From positions 434,001 through 498,000 of the forward strand of contig BGZK01000159.1 in the NCBI GenBank assembly GCA_005406025.1: 64,000 nt of DNA, written 5' to 3'. Under the pieces are notes generated by a model. That model worked only from the letters and a program-made list of their open reading frames with translations. It was not told the DNA's origin and did not search any database. Each line of letters begins with the position of its first letter. Position 1 is the first letter of the stretch. A program made the translations under genes and the position numbers. Shown here in pieces: positions 1 to 13,214 of the stretch. The DNA is from Eumeta japonica (lineage: Eukaryota; Arthropoda; Insecta; Lepidoptera; Psychidae).

Positions 1-360
1 CGCCCGCGTGGACTTTTAACACATTATTTTATCTTATGTATCAACCGTTTACGATCTCAATCCCAATCCTGATTTCGATACCGATTTGTCTCACTTTTGA
101 CTTTGATCGCAGTCTCGCTTTTATTTTAGAACCCGGTCTGGGTCTAAGTAGATTAGGATTAAGGAGCCTCGCTCTGATTTCTGACCTCGGTACCGTTCCT
201 TATTCCGATTCCAAACATGCTCTTGGTTCTAGTTTTAATTCCACACTCGATTCCAACCATGGTTCCGTTCTCGACTCCGTCCTCGTCCGGTCTCGACTTT
301 CGATTCTGCTCTTCGTCTTGTTTGCAATATCGATTCCGCCACCGCTCACGGTTCTGATTT
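1..360 (+). repeat. Degenerate GATTCCGAT-type short-period array
   Basis: Imperfect words such as CGATTCCG, GATCTCAATCCC and TCGACTTTCG recur at short irregular spacing, pyrimidine-rich on this strand. Open frames here are a by-product of the repeat. The same composition recurs, often on the other strand, near 3056, 7215, 16185, 19815, 21690, 53705 and 59460. Confidence 0.6.
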
Positions 361-1194
361 GAACGGAGCTACTACCAAAATAAAATTTAGGTTATATTAC
401 TTGGAGTTGATCATAACTTTTTTCAAACACAATAATTCGTGGGTATTTATTTTCTGATTTGAAAAGCGTCAGGGCAGACATTGCGAAAGGCGAATTTCTT
501 TCAAAGAAATATTATAACCAATCAATCTTCTCCTGTCTAATATAAGTATTTATCATGGGATCCTCCTATGTAAAGAGTAAGATGCGATATTTTGTTCAGA
601 GAAGTGATTTGTGAAATCTGGTATACCGGTTATCATCGGTGACACGTGTCTATGGTGGTTCTAGGATCCTTTTTTTTTTTCACCCTCGCAAGAGTGGATG
701 TCCGATATCTGGATACGCAGACGGTGGTCTGGAAGTGCACAGTATTCGAGGCAGCCTCAGCCCGCAACATTTCTTCTAACATATTAACCTGCACTGCCTA
801 CTGCCGAGATTTCATCACAGATGAGAGACCAAGAACAAATATAGGTGGGAAGTGATCCCAGTTGAATATTCGAAATCAGGTACCTATCTTAATCTCTTTG
901 TACATCATTTGATTGTGAACATCAAGTTTGATTATATATTTTTTTTTCGGCACTTGCTGTCGATTGGCGCCCATTAATTACACAGTAATCATGTACATTG
1001 TTTATCATATTTCTCAATTGATAAAACAGGTAATTTAGACCTAAGTTGAACCCTATTATATGTCAGAGGTTACATAAAAACCATACGCCCTGAACCTCAT
1101 GTCTCATTAAACATAAATTAAATATTTTGTATTGTATCTTTATGCTTTTATTTACTTATATTGACAAACTCACTAATAAGAAATACAGCTATAC
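361..1194. other. AT-rich sequence, no recognised gene
   Basis: Only a 69-codon open frame at 646-855 with no recognisable domain is present, preceded by a T tract. The more GC-balanced stretch 690-850 could be an old repeat, but I do not recognise it. Confidence 0.5.
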
Positions 1195-1640
1195 ATAAGT
1201 TATAAAAAACAGATACACACATGCCAAAAAACAGATAGACAGACAGTAGCCTATTATTTACGCAATCACATGTTCTTACTGTCTGTACAGAAATTTTCAT
1301 CAAGATCAGTGAAACCTTTTTCAGTTATAGAAAAACATACAGACAGATAAACATACAAACAGAAAAACCGGAAAAAAATAGCCCACCATTTACCAAAATA
1401 AATGTTCTTACTGTATACCAATTTTAGTCATAATCGGTAAAACCGTTCTTACGTTATAAAAACAGACGCAGACAGGCAGACACACAGTAAAATAACAGAC
1501 AGTGGCCTATCATGTGCGCAGCTACATTTTATTATTGTATACCAATTTTCATTTCGATCGTCCGAGACGTTCTTGAGTTATAAAAAGACATACAGACAGA
1601 CAGACAGACAAAAATGAAAAAAATAGTATAATGCAAATCA
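1195..1640 (-). repeat. Tandem repeat, unit about 124-130 bp, with CAGACAGA tracts
   Basis: Three imperfect units start near 1249, 1379 and 1503. Each has TAGCCYAYYATTTACGCAA-like sequence, a TGTTCTTACTGT segment, ATTTTCATCRWGATCRGT, a GTTATAAAAA segment and a CAGACAGA run. The same unit occurs inverted at 57365-57800. This is a lepidopteran-type interspersed tandem element. Confidence 0.75.
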
Positions 1641-3055
1641 CTGCATCATAAAATCATTATCTATCACAAAATTAGGTGAATAAAATAAATGTACAGACAG
1701 CGCCAATAAATTTATATAGTGGTTTAGATTGTGGGTGAATATGCCTTAGCAGAGAATCGATTCAAATCTGACTATTTTCGCGTGAACACAATTATTGACC
1801 AAATTCCGTTTTAGACGTTCCGTCGCTACGTCATATTGACCTTAGAATCAAATTTTTGAATTTAAAGTTAAGCGTAAGAAGTTGTGTTTGCATTGCAAAA
1901 GCTTCTATTACAACACTCACTTCGGACTCACAAAATTTTCGACGGGAATAATTAAAAAAAAATGATCCCAAAAAAGATTTTTAAAAATACTAAACGCAAA
2001 AAAAAGACATCGCACTTTAACGGCGCCATATAAAAATAAATGAATACACAACGGCCGGTTACAAGACTCGTTAATTCAACGAGACTTAAGGGAGGGACAA
2101 GTTGATCTCTATTACGCCGGGAATGCAATAAACTTAACCCGACGAAGAAAATCTAGTGAAACGTTATATCACGTTTTATGCTTCCTGCAAGAGGAGGTAC
2201 AGCGGGGCTGGGGCTTAATGGTGATTGGACTTAAGTACGTATTATACACTTAAGTACAATTATGCACTTATAGCATAAGCCACTGTCATTGGATGCACAC
2301 AAACAGATGGAAACCAGAAATGTTGTTTAACATGAAATGCAAAGTTTATAACGATTAAATTTTTTATTACAGCATATTAATAAAGTAGCAGATAATGTCT
2401 TATCCCATTAGTAAAATATTAATATGAGCTCTCAAAATTAAGTGGGCAATAAAATTAAAAAAATATATTTTTTTTACTTACGTATTTATATTGTAAGCCT
2501 CCGTCGTATAATGAAATATAACGCCTACGTTCGGACATTTCTAATTGAAATCATTTTAACGAGAATTTCTTACAATTTGTTTTGTATGGACTTGCAAAGA
2601 TCTGTATCAGGTTGTTAAAATACCGTACTGTTGAAACAACGTCTTACTTTCAGGAAATTTAAATGAATAATTCAGACGTATTCGAATAACTCTTCAGTAG
2701 TGTGGTAGTTTATCTTTACGCTTTAATATCGAATTCTAGAAATCTGTAAGTTTGTATTATTAAACTACCACTAACTCTTATAAAAGAGAGTAAAATTAAC
2801 TTTTTGATTTTATTTTCACATCCGTAATCGATGTGTCTACTAGAAACGTAAGGTACGAATAAACTTTATTACTTAGCCAGCAAAAAGTTTAGTAGAAACT
2901 TTACAATAAAAATACATTTCATGCGTATGTAACGATCTAATGATATTTTATCATGGCTGTCATACTTGTTACTCAGACTGCACGTAACTTGCCCCCGCGA
3001 CTCCGCCGTATAGAGAGGGAATGTATTACTTCATCTTATATATCGAGCGATATCA
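1641..3055. other. Unannotated AT-rich DNA with one GC-balanced island
   Basis: 2040-2215 is more GC-balanced (AACGGCCGGTTACAAG, ACGCCGGGAATGCAAT) and may be unique conserved noncoding DNA. It is followed by a small local repeat of CTTAAGTA between 2230 and 2270. The rest shows nothing recognisable. Confidence 0.4.
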
Positions 3056-3190
3056 CCTTCAATAACAATCCCGATACCCGGTATTGTTCAAATTCCGAAC
3101 CACATGTTAATTCTGATCCCGATCCCGCCCTCAATCCTTACCATTCATTTTATCTATAAGCGCCCCCTAGTTTCATCCGCGTGAAGCAAT
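3056..3190 (+). repeat. Short GATCCCGATCC-type array remnant with a TTTCATCCGCGTG tail
   Basis: AATCCCGATACCCGG, GATCCCGATCCCGCC and CTCAATCC recur, followed at 3163 by GCGCCCCCTAGTTTCATCC. This resembles the reverse complement of the GGCGGAAGCTAG end seen at 59800-59832, so arrays and this end probably belong to one mobile family. Confidence 0.5.
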
Positions 3191-5340
3191 ACTTTTGTTC
3201 TACGTCGCATTGGTGATGGCCATATTTACTCAGGTAGTTTAAATTTAGTGTAATGCTCATGTAATTTTATGGTTAAATATATGCGTATGTTTGTCCATCT
3301 CACCAGACCGATATTTTAAAGGTTTTATGGATGTAAAGATGTACTGAGATAATTACATAAGGGTATAAATACAGAACTGATGAACCGATCATGATTATGA
3401 TTTGTGCAGTAGTTCTGATAGTATACAGTTCATCGGGCGAACACAAAAACAAGATAATTATAAATTAATGTTAAAAGTAGGCCATAGGTATAATGTAGTT
3501 GTCTATTGGTGAAAGTATTTTTAGAATTGTTTGAGTTTTTCCAAATATTATCCTCTACATACGAGCATACAAATAAATGTGTCTCTGTTATATTAACCTA
3601 CACACCTGTATAATGAACATAAGATTAAAATTGCTATAATTAAAGTTTGCTTAAAAATTTTAAGATACAATTTGTAATCTAGGTGCTAAAAGTAAGTACA
3701 AGACCGGTAGATCTAGAATAATCCGTAATATTTAATTAGTAGGTAAAGATTTGGTATATGAACTTGATTTCTTTTACTTTAGTTTATCGATATGGAAATT
3801 GATACAATTACATCACTAACGTAAAAAAAAAACTAGTGACCACTTCCAAAATCACGACAAAAGCCACTATTATCGAAATCCTTTTTTGCATAGTCAAAAA
3901 CATCCTGACAATAACAAATATTTAAATAATGTAATTATGGAGAGAACAAAGGCATTATTTCTGACAAAACCTTAATCTCTTGTGCATCTCTATGTGTTGC
4001 CTAGATACACGTGACGTGTTACGACTAGATTGAAGGACTTGATACCTATATTTTGCAAGTCTTAGGTGACAATTTTATTTGCATTATCCGTTCTAGTACA
4101 TTAAAATTTAAAACTCTTCTATGGCATCTAAGGTCTACATATTTCAGCGACGACTTCCTAAGTCATAGTATATAAAGCTAAAGGAAAAATTTAACGTAGT
4201 ATTTACAATGAATGAAAGACATGCTAGAACAACTTTCGCAAAAAATATAAATTTTGTTTTACAATAAAATTGTTTATTTACGATTTCTTGAATTTCAATA
4301 TTTATCATGTTCAAATTGTATTTCTGCGATCATATTTACTTACACATTTTGCATCATATTTAGTTATATTTTTCTCTTTTAGATATCTGCAATATTTCAA
4401 TAAAAGGTTCGTAAAGCATGTTTGACGTGAAAGCGGTAATTAGCAGTTGGATGCTCAGTGTGTTGTGGCAAGGAACGAATATCCCGAGACTGAAATACAG
4501 TAATTAAGAAGTAATGTTTAATAATAAAATTATGCCTCTCTGCCGTTTATTTATTTTACGTACTACATTCGTATCTCGGAAATGACCCTAACGGCTACTA
4601 TATAAATTTTTAATTTGATTAAAAATTTTAAAGTTTATATGTACTGTATCTACCTTGGCAAATCTTTTTTTTTTATATGAAAGTAGCTTTATAACGCTAT
4701 CTCATAGAAATTTAAGGTAATTGCATTGTTGTTATGTTATTGGTTCTCAACAACATATGGTAAATTAACGTAAGTAAATTTTGCGTATCAGGTAGTGTAC
4801 GAATATTATATATTTAAGTATTTATTATTGAAAATGAACATAAACAACGTTTCATAACAACGTTATCATATTTCCATGGGAAATATGTGAGACTCCAAGC
4901 AAAGCTAGGTTGCTCAGATATTTTATCCGTAAGTATATATATGAATGTGTTTATATGTGTCTGTGCGTGCGTACGTGTGTCTGTACGTTAATATAAGAGC
5001 AATAGCATTCACTCTTTGACTATTTAAAAAATACCAAAGGTAATGAAGCTACAATCGTGAAATTTAGTCATATGATTGTTTGTACGACGTAAAAATTTGC
5101 CAACATATGATTGTTGGAAAATCACTTTTCTAAAGAAATAAAATTAAGGATTTAATTTTGTATGATTTTTTTTTATGGAGCAGAGAGAGATAAGCGATAA
5201 AATTTGGTATACATATTGCTTGCTAAAAACGATAAGACATGTTTAACGCAATGTAGGGAGGAAAGTGTAGTATATTTTGTTCGGTTTCTTCGCTTTTCTA
5301 AACCATTCTTCCGATTGCGTAGGACACACTTAAATTTTTT
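3191..5340. other. AT-rich DNA without recognised features
   Basis: There is no long open frame. A TGTGTCTGTGCGTGCGTACG-type GT-rich patch lies at 4945-4990. Confidence 0.4.
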
Positions 5341-5342
5341 AG

Positions 5343-5981
5343 AGTTGGCTACTTAGAAACTTTGAGACAATAAAACATATTTAAATTCTAAAATTAAAAT
5401 ATTTACTAAACTTTTTATACATATTCTATTCGTCTGTCATTTGTTTTTATAATTTGGTGGCAAAATCAAAATTGTTTGTCGAACGTCAATATGAATTTAT
5501 TGCAAAAAAAAAATTCGACCATTGATATTCTATAAATTTCGTTGCCATTTAATTCAACAAGAAAGTTATAAAAAACTTCGGTTGGCCTTTCACGATAAAG
5601 CTCCATTCTTTGCCACAGTTTATAAATGGTTTAACAAGTTCAAACGTGGTCGCACTAATCTGATTGACGATCTGCGTGAGGAACGTCCGTCTATGGCGAA
5701 GGTCGAAGAAAACATCAGTGCTGTGCGACTCATGGTAAAGCCTACCGAAAGTGTGACCTACCAGCAGATTCGTACAAGCTTAAATGAGTCAAGTGCACAA
5801 AATCTTTCATGAACATTTAGCGGTCAATAAGTTTTGTGCTCACTTGATACCTCATAATTTGATAGACGCTCAACAACTCCCTCGTATTAATTTGTGCCCC
5901 GAAATGATCAAACAATGTTTCGGTGGTGACTCAAATGCTGTATATGATATGACGAAAGCAAATGAGTACACAATACATTAA
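5343..5981 (+). pseudogene. mariner transposase fossil, N-terminal part
   Basis: The frame 5522-5812 reads IFYKFRCHLIQQESYKKLRL, followed by ATVYKWFNKFKRGRTNLIDD. This is the N-terminal helix-turn-helix of mariner transposases with the WFNKFKRGR linker. After a frameshift it continues at 5784 as VHKIFHEHLAVNKFCAHLIP, then GGDSNAVYDM near 5920-5952. The catalytic D,D34D region is missing. Sequence upstream to about 5343 (AGTTGGCTACTTAGAAACTT) matches the 5' end of the second copy at 38,458, so it probably includes the terminal repeat. It is inactive: frameshifted and truncated. Confidence 0.85.
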
Positions 5982-5984
5982 TTT

Positions 5985-6300
5985 TACATTTCTTTCAGTG
6001 AGGTCCAAGTATTGAACTCTTTCGTATATTCAGCTTTTTAAAATGGGTCAAAACTGTTTTGTGATCAATTCTTAGGTGTTGAGTTACTTCATAAAAACTA
6101 ATATGTCGATCTTGCTCTATTTTTACCAAAATGGCGCCTATTTTATCCGTAACAGGTTGACCAGAGCAAGGTTCATCTTTAACATTAAAATTTCCGGACT
6201 GAAAACGGTTGAACCAGTTTTTCCCCCGACCTTATATAATCGATGCTGATTTTGAAGTACAACTTAGCAGCATTTTTGTATTTGTTGCTAGATCATAGCA
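5985..6300 (-). pseudogene. Second mariner transposase fossil (different subfamily), tail to tail with the first
   Basis: On the minus strand the frame reads NWFNRFQSGNFNVKDEPCSG, then QPVTDKIGAILVKIEQDRHI and LRIDHKTVLTHFKK. This matches the HTH region of mariners with the WFNRFQSGNF and VKDEPCSGQP motifs. The match ends in a stop near 6000 after GPH and runs into the end of the plus-strand mariner fossil. Only the middle of the N-terminal half survives. The N-terminus upstream is not recognisable. Confidence 0.8.
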
Positions 6301-6339
6301 AGTGCAATGAATATTTATAAATGATAGTGTATTATAGCA

Positions 6340-9185
6340 TTTTGGGACTCAATGAAGGGTATCGTAAGTTCAGCTATCATAGTAAATTATAAAATAATGA
6401 AATTATAAATTATAAAATTGACGACATATCAACAAGACATATTTAGAAAATTATTTATGTGTTCAATTACAAAGCATTGAAGCCACGAGAATAGGGGCCC
6501 GGCACGAGCGTCGGCGCCCACGGTTATTGCATCAGGCTAAGGCTTTTACACGCAAATGTACGATATCCAAGCACTCACAACTTTGTTGCAAAAAATGAGT
6601 TTTGTGTTCACACAGCCGTCTTTTTGGGTTGGACTGAACTGATTTATCTTTATACGTCAGGGTTATGTATTAAGAAACCAAAACGAATAATCTTGGAAAA
6701 TTTTGCTTCATTAAAAATAATTATGATGAATTCAAGAAATGCATATATACACAATATATACTTTACAAACGTACTATTTTCCGATAAATTAACTGTGATA
6801 CATTAAAGTATTAACATGAATTATACAAAAAATAGTAGAATACTATTATATATTTTATAATTACTCGCTTACTAAATTCAGCATAAAATTATTTATGACC
6901 AAAAATTAAATTTTCGCCAGTAATATTCCACAGACATATATTTTTGGAAGTTTAAGGACACTATAAAGATATACTAGCTTTTTTATTAACATTATATTTC
7001 CTCTTTTACAATATATAGAGTTATATGAATATTATTAATTCTCTCATCTTCCACGCGTTTCTATATTATTCAGTCGATTACAATGAAACTTTGATTAGTT
7101 GCAGTGTGCGCGCTTCCGAAGGCTTTTAACAAAAAATAAATATATTTAGACAGATAGAATCGTTCTCTCTACTAGTTTTTCAGAAGCGTTCACGATAGAA
7201 TTACATTAAAAAAACAACTTATTCGGATTTGGGATTGAAATTGAGACCGGAATAAGAATCACGAGCGGGATCGTTATCGAAATAAAAAACGAAACAAAAA
7301 CAGGATCGCGATTTTCATTATAAGAGTTCACCTTAATTGCCCCCCTGTGATGTTCCTGTTCATCAGTGGTTGTACGTGTTCTAGGTCTCTACGTTCTGAT
7401 CTTAAAATTTCTTGCGACACTTTAAATAAAGGAATGGCTTAATTCTCACCGAGATATTCACACATAAATACCCATTATTATTTTTAATCTAATTTTAATG
7501 AATGAATTGTGAGGTGATTCTCGCTTATAAATTCCCAGAAACTCGCGATGAGAAGATTTTTAATTAGCATAGATTTAACACAAATCTTTCTTTTCTGTCA
7601 TTTTACCCTCTGGCATAATATTTACACAATAGATTAAAATATTTGGCCAGCAATAATTTACGCTATTACAAATGTTCTCTATAGTAATCCAGAAATTAAT
7701 TTATGATCCGTGGCCTCCGCGCCCTTTGTTTAAGAATTAATGAATCGTGGATTATTTCAAAATTTGTGGCAAATTAAATTTATTGCGCGGAAATAACTGT
7801 CGGTTCGCGTGGCGGGTCGAAATCATTTACTCTTTGTATTGTTCTGTACTAGAAGGCAAGGGAATACGAATAAGCGGAGAGTGCTAATTCGTAAAGACCG
7901 GCCAAGTGCGATTCGAACCGAGCGAAATATAGGGTTTCGCTCTCACTACGGCTATAGGCCTGTTAGTGAAGTATCATTATTGAAAAAGGATTGGTATAAT
8001 TTAATTTGAAAAGAAAAATTGAAGCAACATTTATTATGTTCCAGTTGTGATTCGAATTATTTCGTGCAATATATTTTTACGTTTTTATTAAATAATAATA
8101 ACGGCAAGATGAGGGTAAATACATTTTTTTTATAATAATTTGTTGCAGACCTCAATACATATAGTTTTGTCGACTGTTACCTACAAACAATTATTTATGA
8201 CAAAGCATTAAATCGTACCTAATAATTTTCGTTTGTTATTTTACAATTTTATTGTCATATTACTACTATTATTAATATATTACAAATTTTGACAAACAAC
8301 AATTTAGATGATGGAAAGAGAGGATACGTAACTCTGCCAAAAATTATCATTTTAAAACTAATTATTTCATTAACAGCGTTTTTGTAACATAATTTTATTT
8401 CTGTCCTTAAGAAAGTTAAATTAACACGATAAAAAGGGTTTGCGAATAAAAGAAAAATTCATACTTTATACGTAGAGAAAGTGACCTAAAAGGTTTTCTT
8501 AGAGATTGCATTACGTAAAGTTTTATACGACATGAATACGTACAAGAATGCCTAATTTCAGATTACGACAACCTAATAGCCTCCGAACAAAAACAGCCAA
8601 AAACATCGTCATTAATAAAATAACACAATTACGTTGCAAAATTGTTTCATTTGACTACGAAATTCTAATACATCTTATTTATGTGAAGTTTGTAATAGGT
8701 GTAAAGTAATTCCATGCATTTGATATAGAAAAAATGGATCGAAAATCCTGCATTTTTCCTTAATCATTTGTAGCGTGAAGCTATTTGCTCATATCATAAT
8801 AATAAGCGTATGTTGTTTAACGTTTGTGAACCAACATATTTGTAATGTTTGTGAACGTCCCATCGCTAAAGCATACACCCTCGCGACCTTTTCATGTCAG
8901 GAGCTCGAATATTAAGCCGTCCTTGTCGGTTCGTTACGTGCTGGGAGCTGTAAACGGTCGTTAAACTGATGCGGCGACAGCGTATGGCTGTTGACCGCTG
9001 AAACTGTTCTTAGAGACTCGAATGAAAGAATTATTAGTGAATTCGTTCGTGCTCAGTACAATAACTCGATATCTTTTAGTTCTAAAGCGATATTCTTAAC
9101 TACTCGAATGCCAGAATATTGTGTTTCATTAGCAGATAAAACGAATTAAGTCTAAAAAAGTACTTTTGTTATAAATATAAATTAA
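6340..9185. other. AT-rich DNA with small GC patches and a short GATC array remnant
   Basis: 6490-6545 is GC-rich (GGGGCCCGGCACGAGCGTCG) with no gene seen. 7215-7320 holds degenerate GAAATTGAGACCGGAAT-type words of the dispersed array family. 8890-9000 is a GC-balanced patch (CGTCCTTGTCGGTTCGTTAC). No coding region is supported. Confidence 0.4.
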
Positions 9186-9188
9186 AAA

Positions 9189-9440
9189 CTGCCTGATTAA
9201 CGCGGTTGGCAGTGAGGCTACTCACTGCGTCTGCGTTCGATTCCCGCACAAGACAAACTTTCGTGTATTTGATTAAAAGTTAGTGTTCGTCTTGAGTCTG
9301 AGTATTTCTATGCATTATGTGTATATATTTACAAAAAAAAAGTATGCATGTATTCTATCAACTATCTGGTACCCACATTACAAGCCTCGTTGTTGGGATC
9401 AAATGGTGCTGTGTCTATGTTCGAATATATTATATTATAT
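9189..9440 (+). mobile_element. tRNA-derived SINE
   Basis: The head contains an A-box-like CGCGGTTGGCAGTG and a B box GCGTTCGATTCC, followed by CGCACAAGACAAACTTTCG. The body has GTTCGTCTTGAGTCTGAGTA and ATCTGGTACCCACATTACAA, ending in an AT-rich tail near 9425-9440. This order matches a common lepidopteran SINE. It does not fold as a plausible functional tRNA. Confidence 0.75.
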
Positions 9441-9444
9441 ATTA

Positions 9445-12220
9445 ATATTACAATAATATATTGTATTAATATACACTATTTTATATACTATATGTGCATT
9501 CTTGCAGTGCTGCTTACTAGAGCTTTTGAGAAAAGCAAGAGCAATCAAAAAGTTAAATGAAAATTACACGTTCGGCATTCCAGGGAAAACTATTACTGTA
9601 AAAAGCATGCCTCAGTTCGGTACAGATAAACAAAAATTAGTTTTTGCGTAGTAGTTATTATGCTAATCGAAAAGATTCAAAATATATAAAGTGAATTCTA
9701 CAGGAGTTCTTTAATTTGTATTCTTCCAAAGTCCTATGAATTATACTGCACATACTGTCCAAAAATAGGGAGCCCTAAAAGAACTGTAATTTATTATATT
9801 TACCAAATTTATTATCTTTTGAACTAATTGTCATATAAGGACTCGCGCTCATTGAGCTTTTATTGTATTATACAAAAAAAAAACTAATTTGAATCTCGAA
9901 TAGAAACTAAACATACTTTCGAAACTTACTGCTGAATCTTTGAATATGTTATTATTTCATATGATTTAATCAATAATATTTACTCCAGTTCACCTACTTA
10001 CAAAAGATCACCTTATACAAATCCTAGAATCTGGATGTAACAAGTAGGTATTACATTATATACCAATCATTCGATTCCGTGAGAGCTTAACATCGTCGAG
10101 ACGTATTACGTTTAATTTTGGGTCCTCGAAAAAAGCTCGTTTCTATAGAGGACATCCGATATAGCCCATTTACATTTCTCGACGAGCGAAAAAAGGGGGA
10201 CGAATCTCGCCCCGAAACAATTACGGGGGGTTCCGGTTGGCGCTGCGAGAAAAAAAAAACGGTTCCTTTGTCTCAGGGAGTGCGCGAAACCCTTTGTTTC
10301 GCTGTTTTCGACATAAACCTCTGTATAATCAGTGTATAATATTTTTCTACGTTGAAGCTGTTTTTGTGGTGCACGGTTGGCTCTCCTTGCCCTTCTTTGA
10401 AATACTTATATTTTCGTTTCGTTCCCACTGCACCAGACACATCGACACAGTGATATATTATCTGTATATTGTTTACGTCATTTCTTACAGCCTGTTTCTT
10501 ATGACATAGAGAACAGACATTGACAGCGGGTCGGACCGAGCGCGGGAAGCGCGACGTCAGACACGACGTATGCTGACGGACGCGGGTGCTCACGGCTCTG
10601 TGTCTGTGCGGACCATTAAATAAATAAAACGCGGCATGTTACAGGATTAATAACATAAACTATCAGCGGATGTGAGTGAAAATGAACTTCGGACCACGAG
10701 TCGATCTTCGGCTCACGCGCTCCAGACTTTCGGTTGAATACCGAAACCAGATAAATTCTAGTTTACAGACTAATTTGCCATTATTTCCGGGCGCGTAGAG
10801 TCTATCTGAATTCTGATGTATATACTTGTTCATAGGCTCGTATTGTTCTTCATATGATACCAAACTCCAAACAAATATTTAAAATAGTTTTGTCCCTCTG
10901 TCTGTTTATTTGTCCGGGCTAACCTCCGAAACGACACAACTGATTCTGACAGGACTTACACTGACAGAAAGAGGACTATCTGGAGGAGAATATAAGCTAG
11001 GATTATCTCATATTTATTTGTGTAGATACGTAGCGTGAAACCGAAGCATATTTGAATCATCAAAACAATAATTGCTATATTTCTATCAAAACCCAATGAA
11101 GTAGATAATTAACAGCGGCTAGTTTATTATATGTTCTTTCGATGTATGACACTAATTATTTTCAATTAGTGCGTTCGGTATTGTCATTTTTGGTAGTGGG
11201 ACCGCGATCAAAATTTAAAGTGAGATTGACATCGAAATCAAGATCGATGCACACTCAAATGGAAATTACTACAGACAAATTCCCTATGTGAAATGTCTCC
11301 CCTATGTGAGTTCTTTTTGTGTGCGGCATTTGATTAGTCTGGAATTAATTTAATTTATTAAGACGTTTCGACAACGTTCGTTCTAGGGCCAAATTCAATT
11401 TGGCTCGTGTCGTTGGGACGGATATTTCCTTTAGCATATTTTTCTGAAAATATTCATAAATGATATGACATAACCGGTCAAATTCGATTTAGAATCATAT
11501 AATTAATATTCCGTTTAATTCTATTTTTTTTTTATGTTGTGAAATAAATCAACAGATAGTACTAGCACTTATGCTAATATTAATTGCGCATTTCTGAAAT
11601 TGATTCAAACAAAATTTTTAAGGTGTTACATTGTATTGCTACGAAATGATCTTAACAAGGGCTTGAAGATTAAGATTAAATGAAAGAAAAACATAGAATA
11701 AAAGAATGCATGTATTTAAAATACAGTTACAATAAATTGTTACGCAACCTATAGCCAGCTTGAGCTCTATTGAACTTGACTTGTGAACGCTCTAATTACA
11801 GAAATAAAACTTTCCTCCTGCACGTCGCACTTCACTATTTATGCCTGCGGACTGACTTTCCAGAGAAATCTCGAATGATTTGGTACAATAAGTCGCACAC
11901 ATGTCCCCTCTAATATAACGGGGAAACAAAAATTATTGTCCCTCGAAAATTTTACTCTACAAAATAAATCCAATTAAAAATAAATTGTAAACACACATCA
12001 AAAGCGCCGACGGAGGCTAAGGCCGGCACGAGAAGCGCTTGGGATGGCTTGTTAATTTAAAAAATTCAATAATCAATTTAAAAATTCAATTCAATAATCT
12101 ACTGGTATTTGTAGCTCTCAACCGAATGTCACAAGAGTCGGTGTTACATTTGTGCTTACTTGTGTTTTTCCGTTGTACAGGACAACAAAAACAATAATAT
12201 GTGCCGATTCCGGTTCTTCT
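9445..12220. other. Unannotated DNA with two old repeat remnants
   Basis: 10888-10985 (CTGTCTGTTTATTTGTCCGG, CTAACCTCCGAAACG) resembles a widespread lepidopteran repeat that carries a CTGTCTGT motif. 11195-11260 holds a short GATCGAAATCAAGATCGATG array remnant. 10100-10300 and 10530-10620 are GC-balanced. 12003-12035 (GGCTAAGGCCGGCACGAG) has a weaker relative at 14780. No gene is supported. Confidence 0.4.
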
Positions 12221-12225
12221 GGCGG

Positions 12226-12565
12226 CTTTCAATTACTTTCGCAATATGCTTTTCCAAAGGTTGGTTAAATCGCTCTACCATGCCGTTAAACTAGATGATA
12301 TGACGATGTTCTAGTCTTATGGATACTCAGAATATGGATACTTCATGGAAAAGCTGGAATTCAATGTTCCTGGATTGGTCGGTGTGAATTTACAAAGACA
12401 TTTTAAATCGCCAGTATGACTTTGTCCGCCATCATTATTGGCTTTTGGTTTGGTATATCAAACACTTCTGGCCAAGTCGTGAAGTAGTTTATCACGACAA
12501 GAACATTCTTATTCCCGTTATAGGTAACCAAAAATGGACCAACGACATCTACGGTTAACCGTTTC
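12226..12565 (-). pseudogene. Ty3/gypsy-type integrase fossil
   Basis: On the minus strand the reading GLTVDVVGPFLVTYNGNKNV, then LVVINYFTTWPEVFDIPNQK matches the integrase core of Ty3/gypsy LTR retrotransposons. After frameshifts MVERFNQPLEKHIAKVIES appears, the region with the catalytic Glu (VERFN). Stops and frameshifts lie between, and no protease, RT or LTRs were found nearby. This is an old internal fragment. Confidence 0.82.
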
Positions 12566-13168
12566 TATAGTACTACCACATTGAACAGACTGAAAGATAT
12601 GTAACATAATTTTATAAATGAATAAAATCCTTTATACATTTTTGAATTATTTAGAGTCACATTAATATAAAGGACATGTTAAATCACAAAAGTCATAATG
12701 GTTTTTAATTTTAAATTTCTTACACAAAATTTTGACTACACAGTTAGTTGCAACTCCTATGGTATCACTTTCCCACCTGTCATTTGACATTTGTACATAT
12801 TTAACTTTAAGTCAAAGCGTAAATATATTACCATTAAAACCGATTATTTGTCAACCGTTAATTATCAAGCTCTATTTATGTGAAAATGGATTGACGAAGG
12901 AGATCTACAGATTGATTCTGTAGAATATAGATTTAAGGTGACCCCAACTTATTAAAAAAATGCCAAATTTTACATACCCGAAACTAACAAGCCTATGTGA
13001 AACAATTGATGTATATCAATTAAGTAAAAAATTTCTGAAGAATGCACTATGTCAAAATCTTTGATTTCTACGCGCCTTTCTAGGAAATATGTGTGAGGTT
13101 TTAAATAAATGAAAAATCTGAAAAACGGCTGAACTAACGGCCACCTTTAAAACTTCCCGATATGATAT

Positions 13169-13214
13169 GAAATTAGAAAAACAGACAATGAATTCTGTCT
13201 GTTTTTCTAATTTC
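13169..13214. repeat. Perfect 19-bp inverted repeat, 8-bp spacer
   Basis: GAAATTAGAAAAACAGACA at 13169-13187 is matched exactly by its reverse complement at 13196-13214. The spacer is ATGAATTC. Confidence 0.95.

Noticed and set aside
36..362. 108-codon frame at the window start
   Set aside because: The translation is a read-out of the degenerate CGATTCC-type array.
9189..9260. tRNA gene
   Set aside because: It has A- and B-box-like words but no cloverleaf, and the flanking body is that of a SINE.
10273..10593. 106-codon minus-strand frame and overlapping plus-strand frames
   Set aside because: They overlap in several frames with no domain and lie in unannotated DNA.
6501..12032. GGCACGAG words at 6501 and 12025, resembling a cDNA-library adapter
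   Set aside because: The neighbouring bases do not match an adapter, and a weaker relative occurs at 14,780. A shared genomic repeat or chance is more likely than vector contamination.
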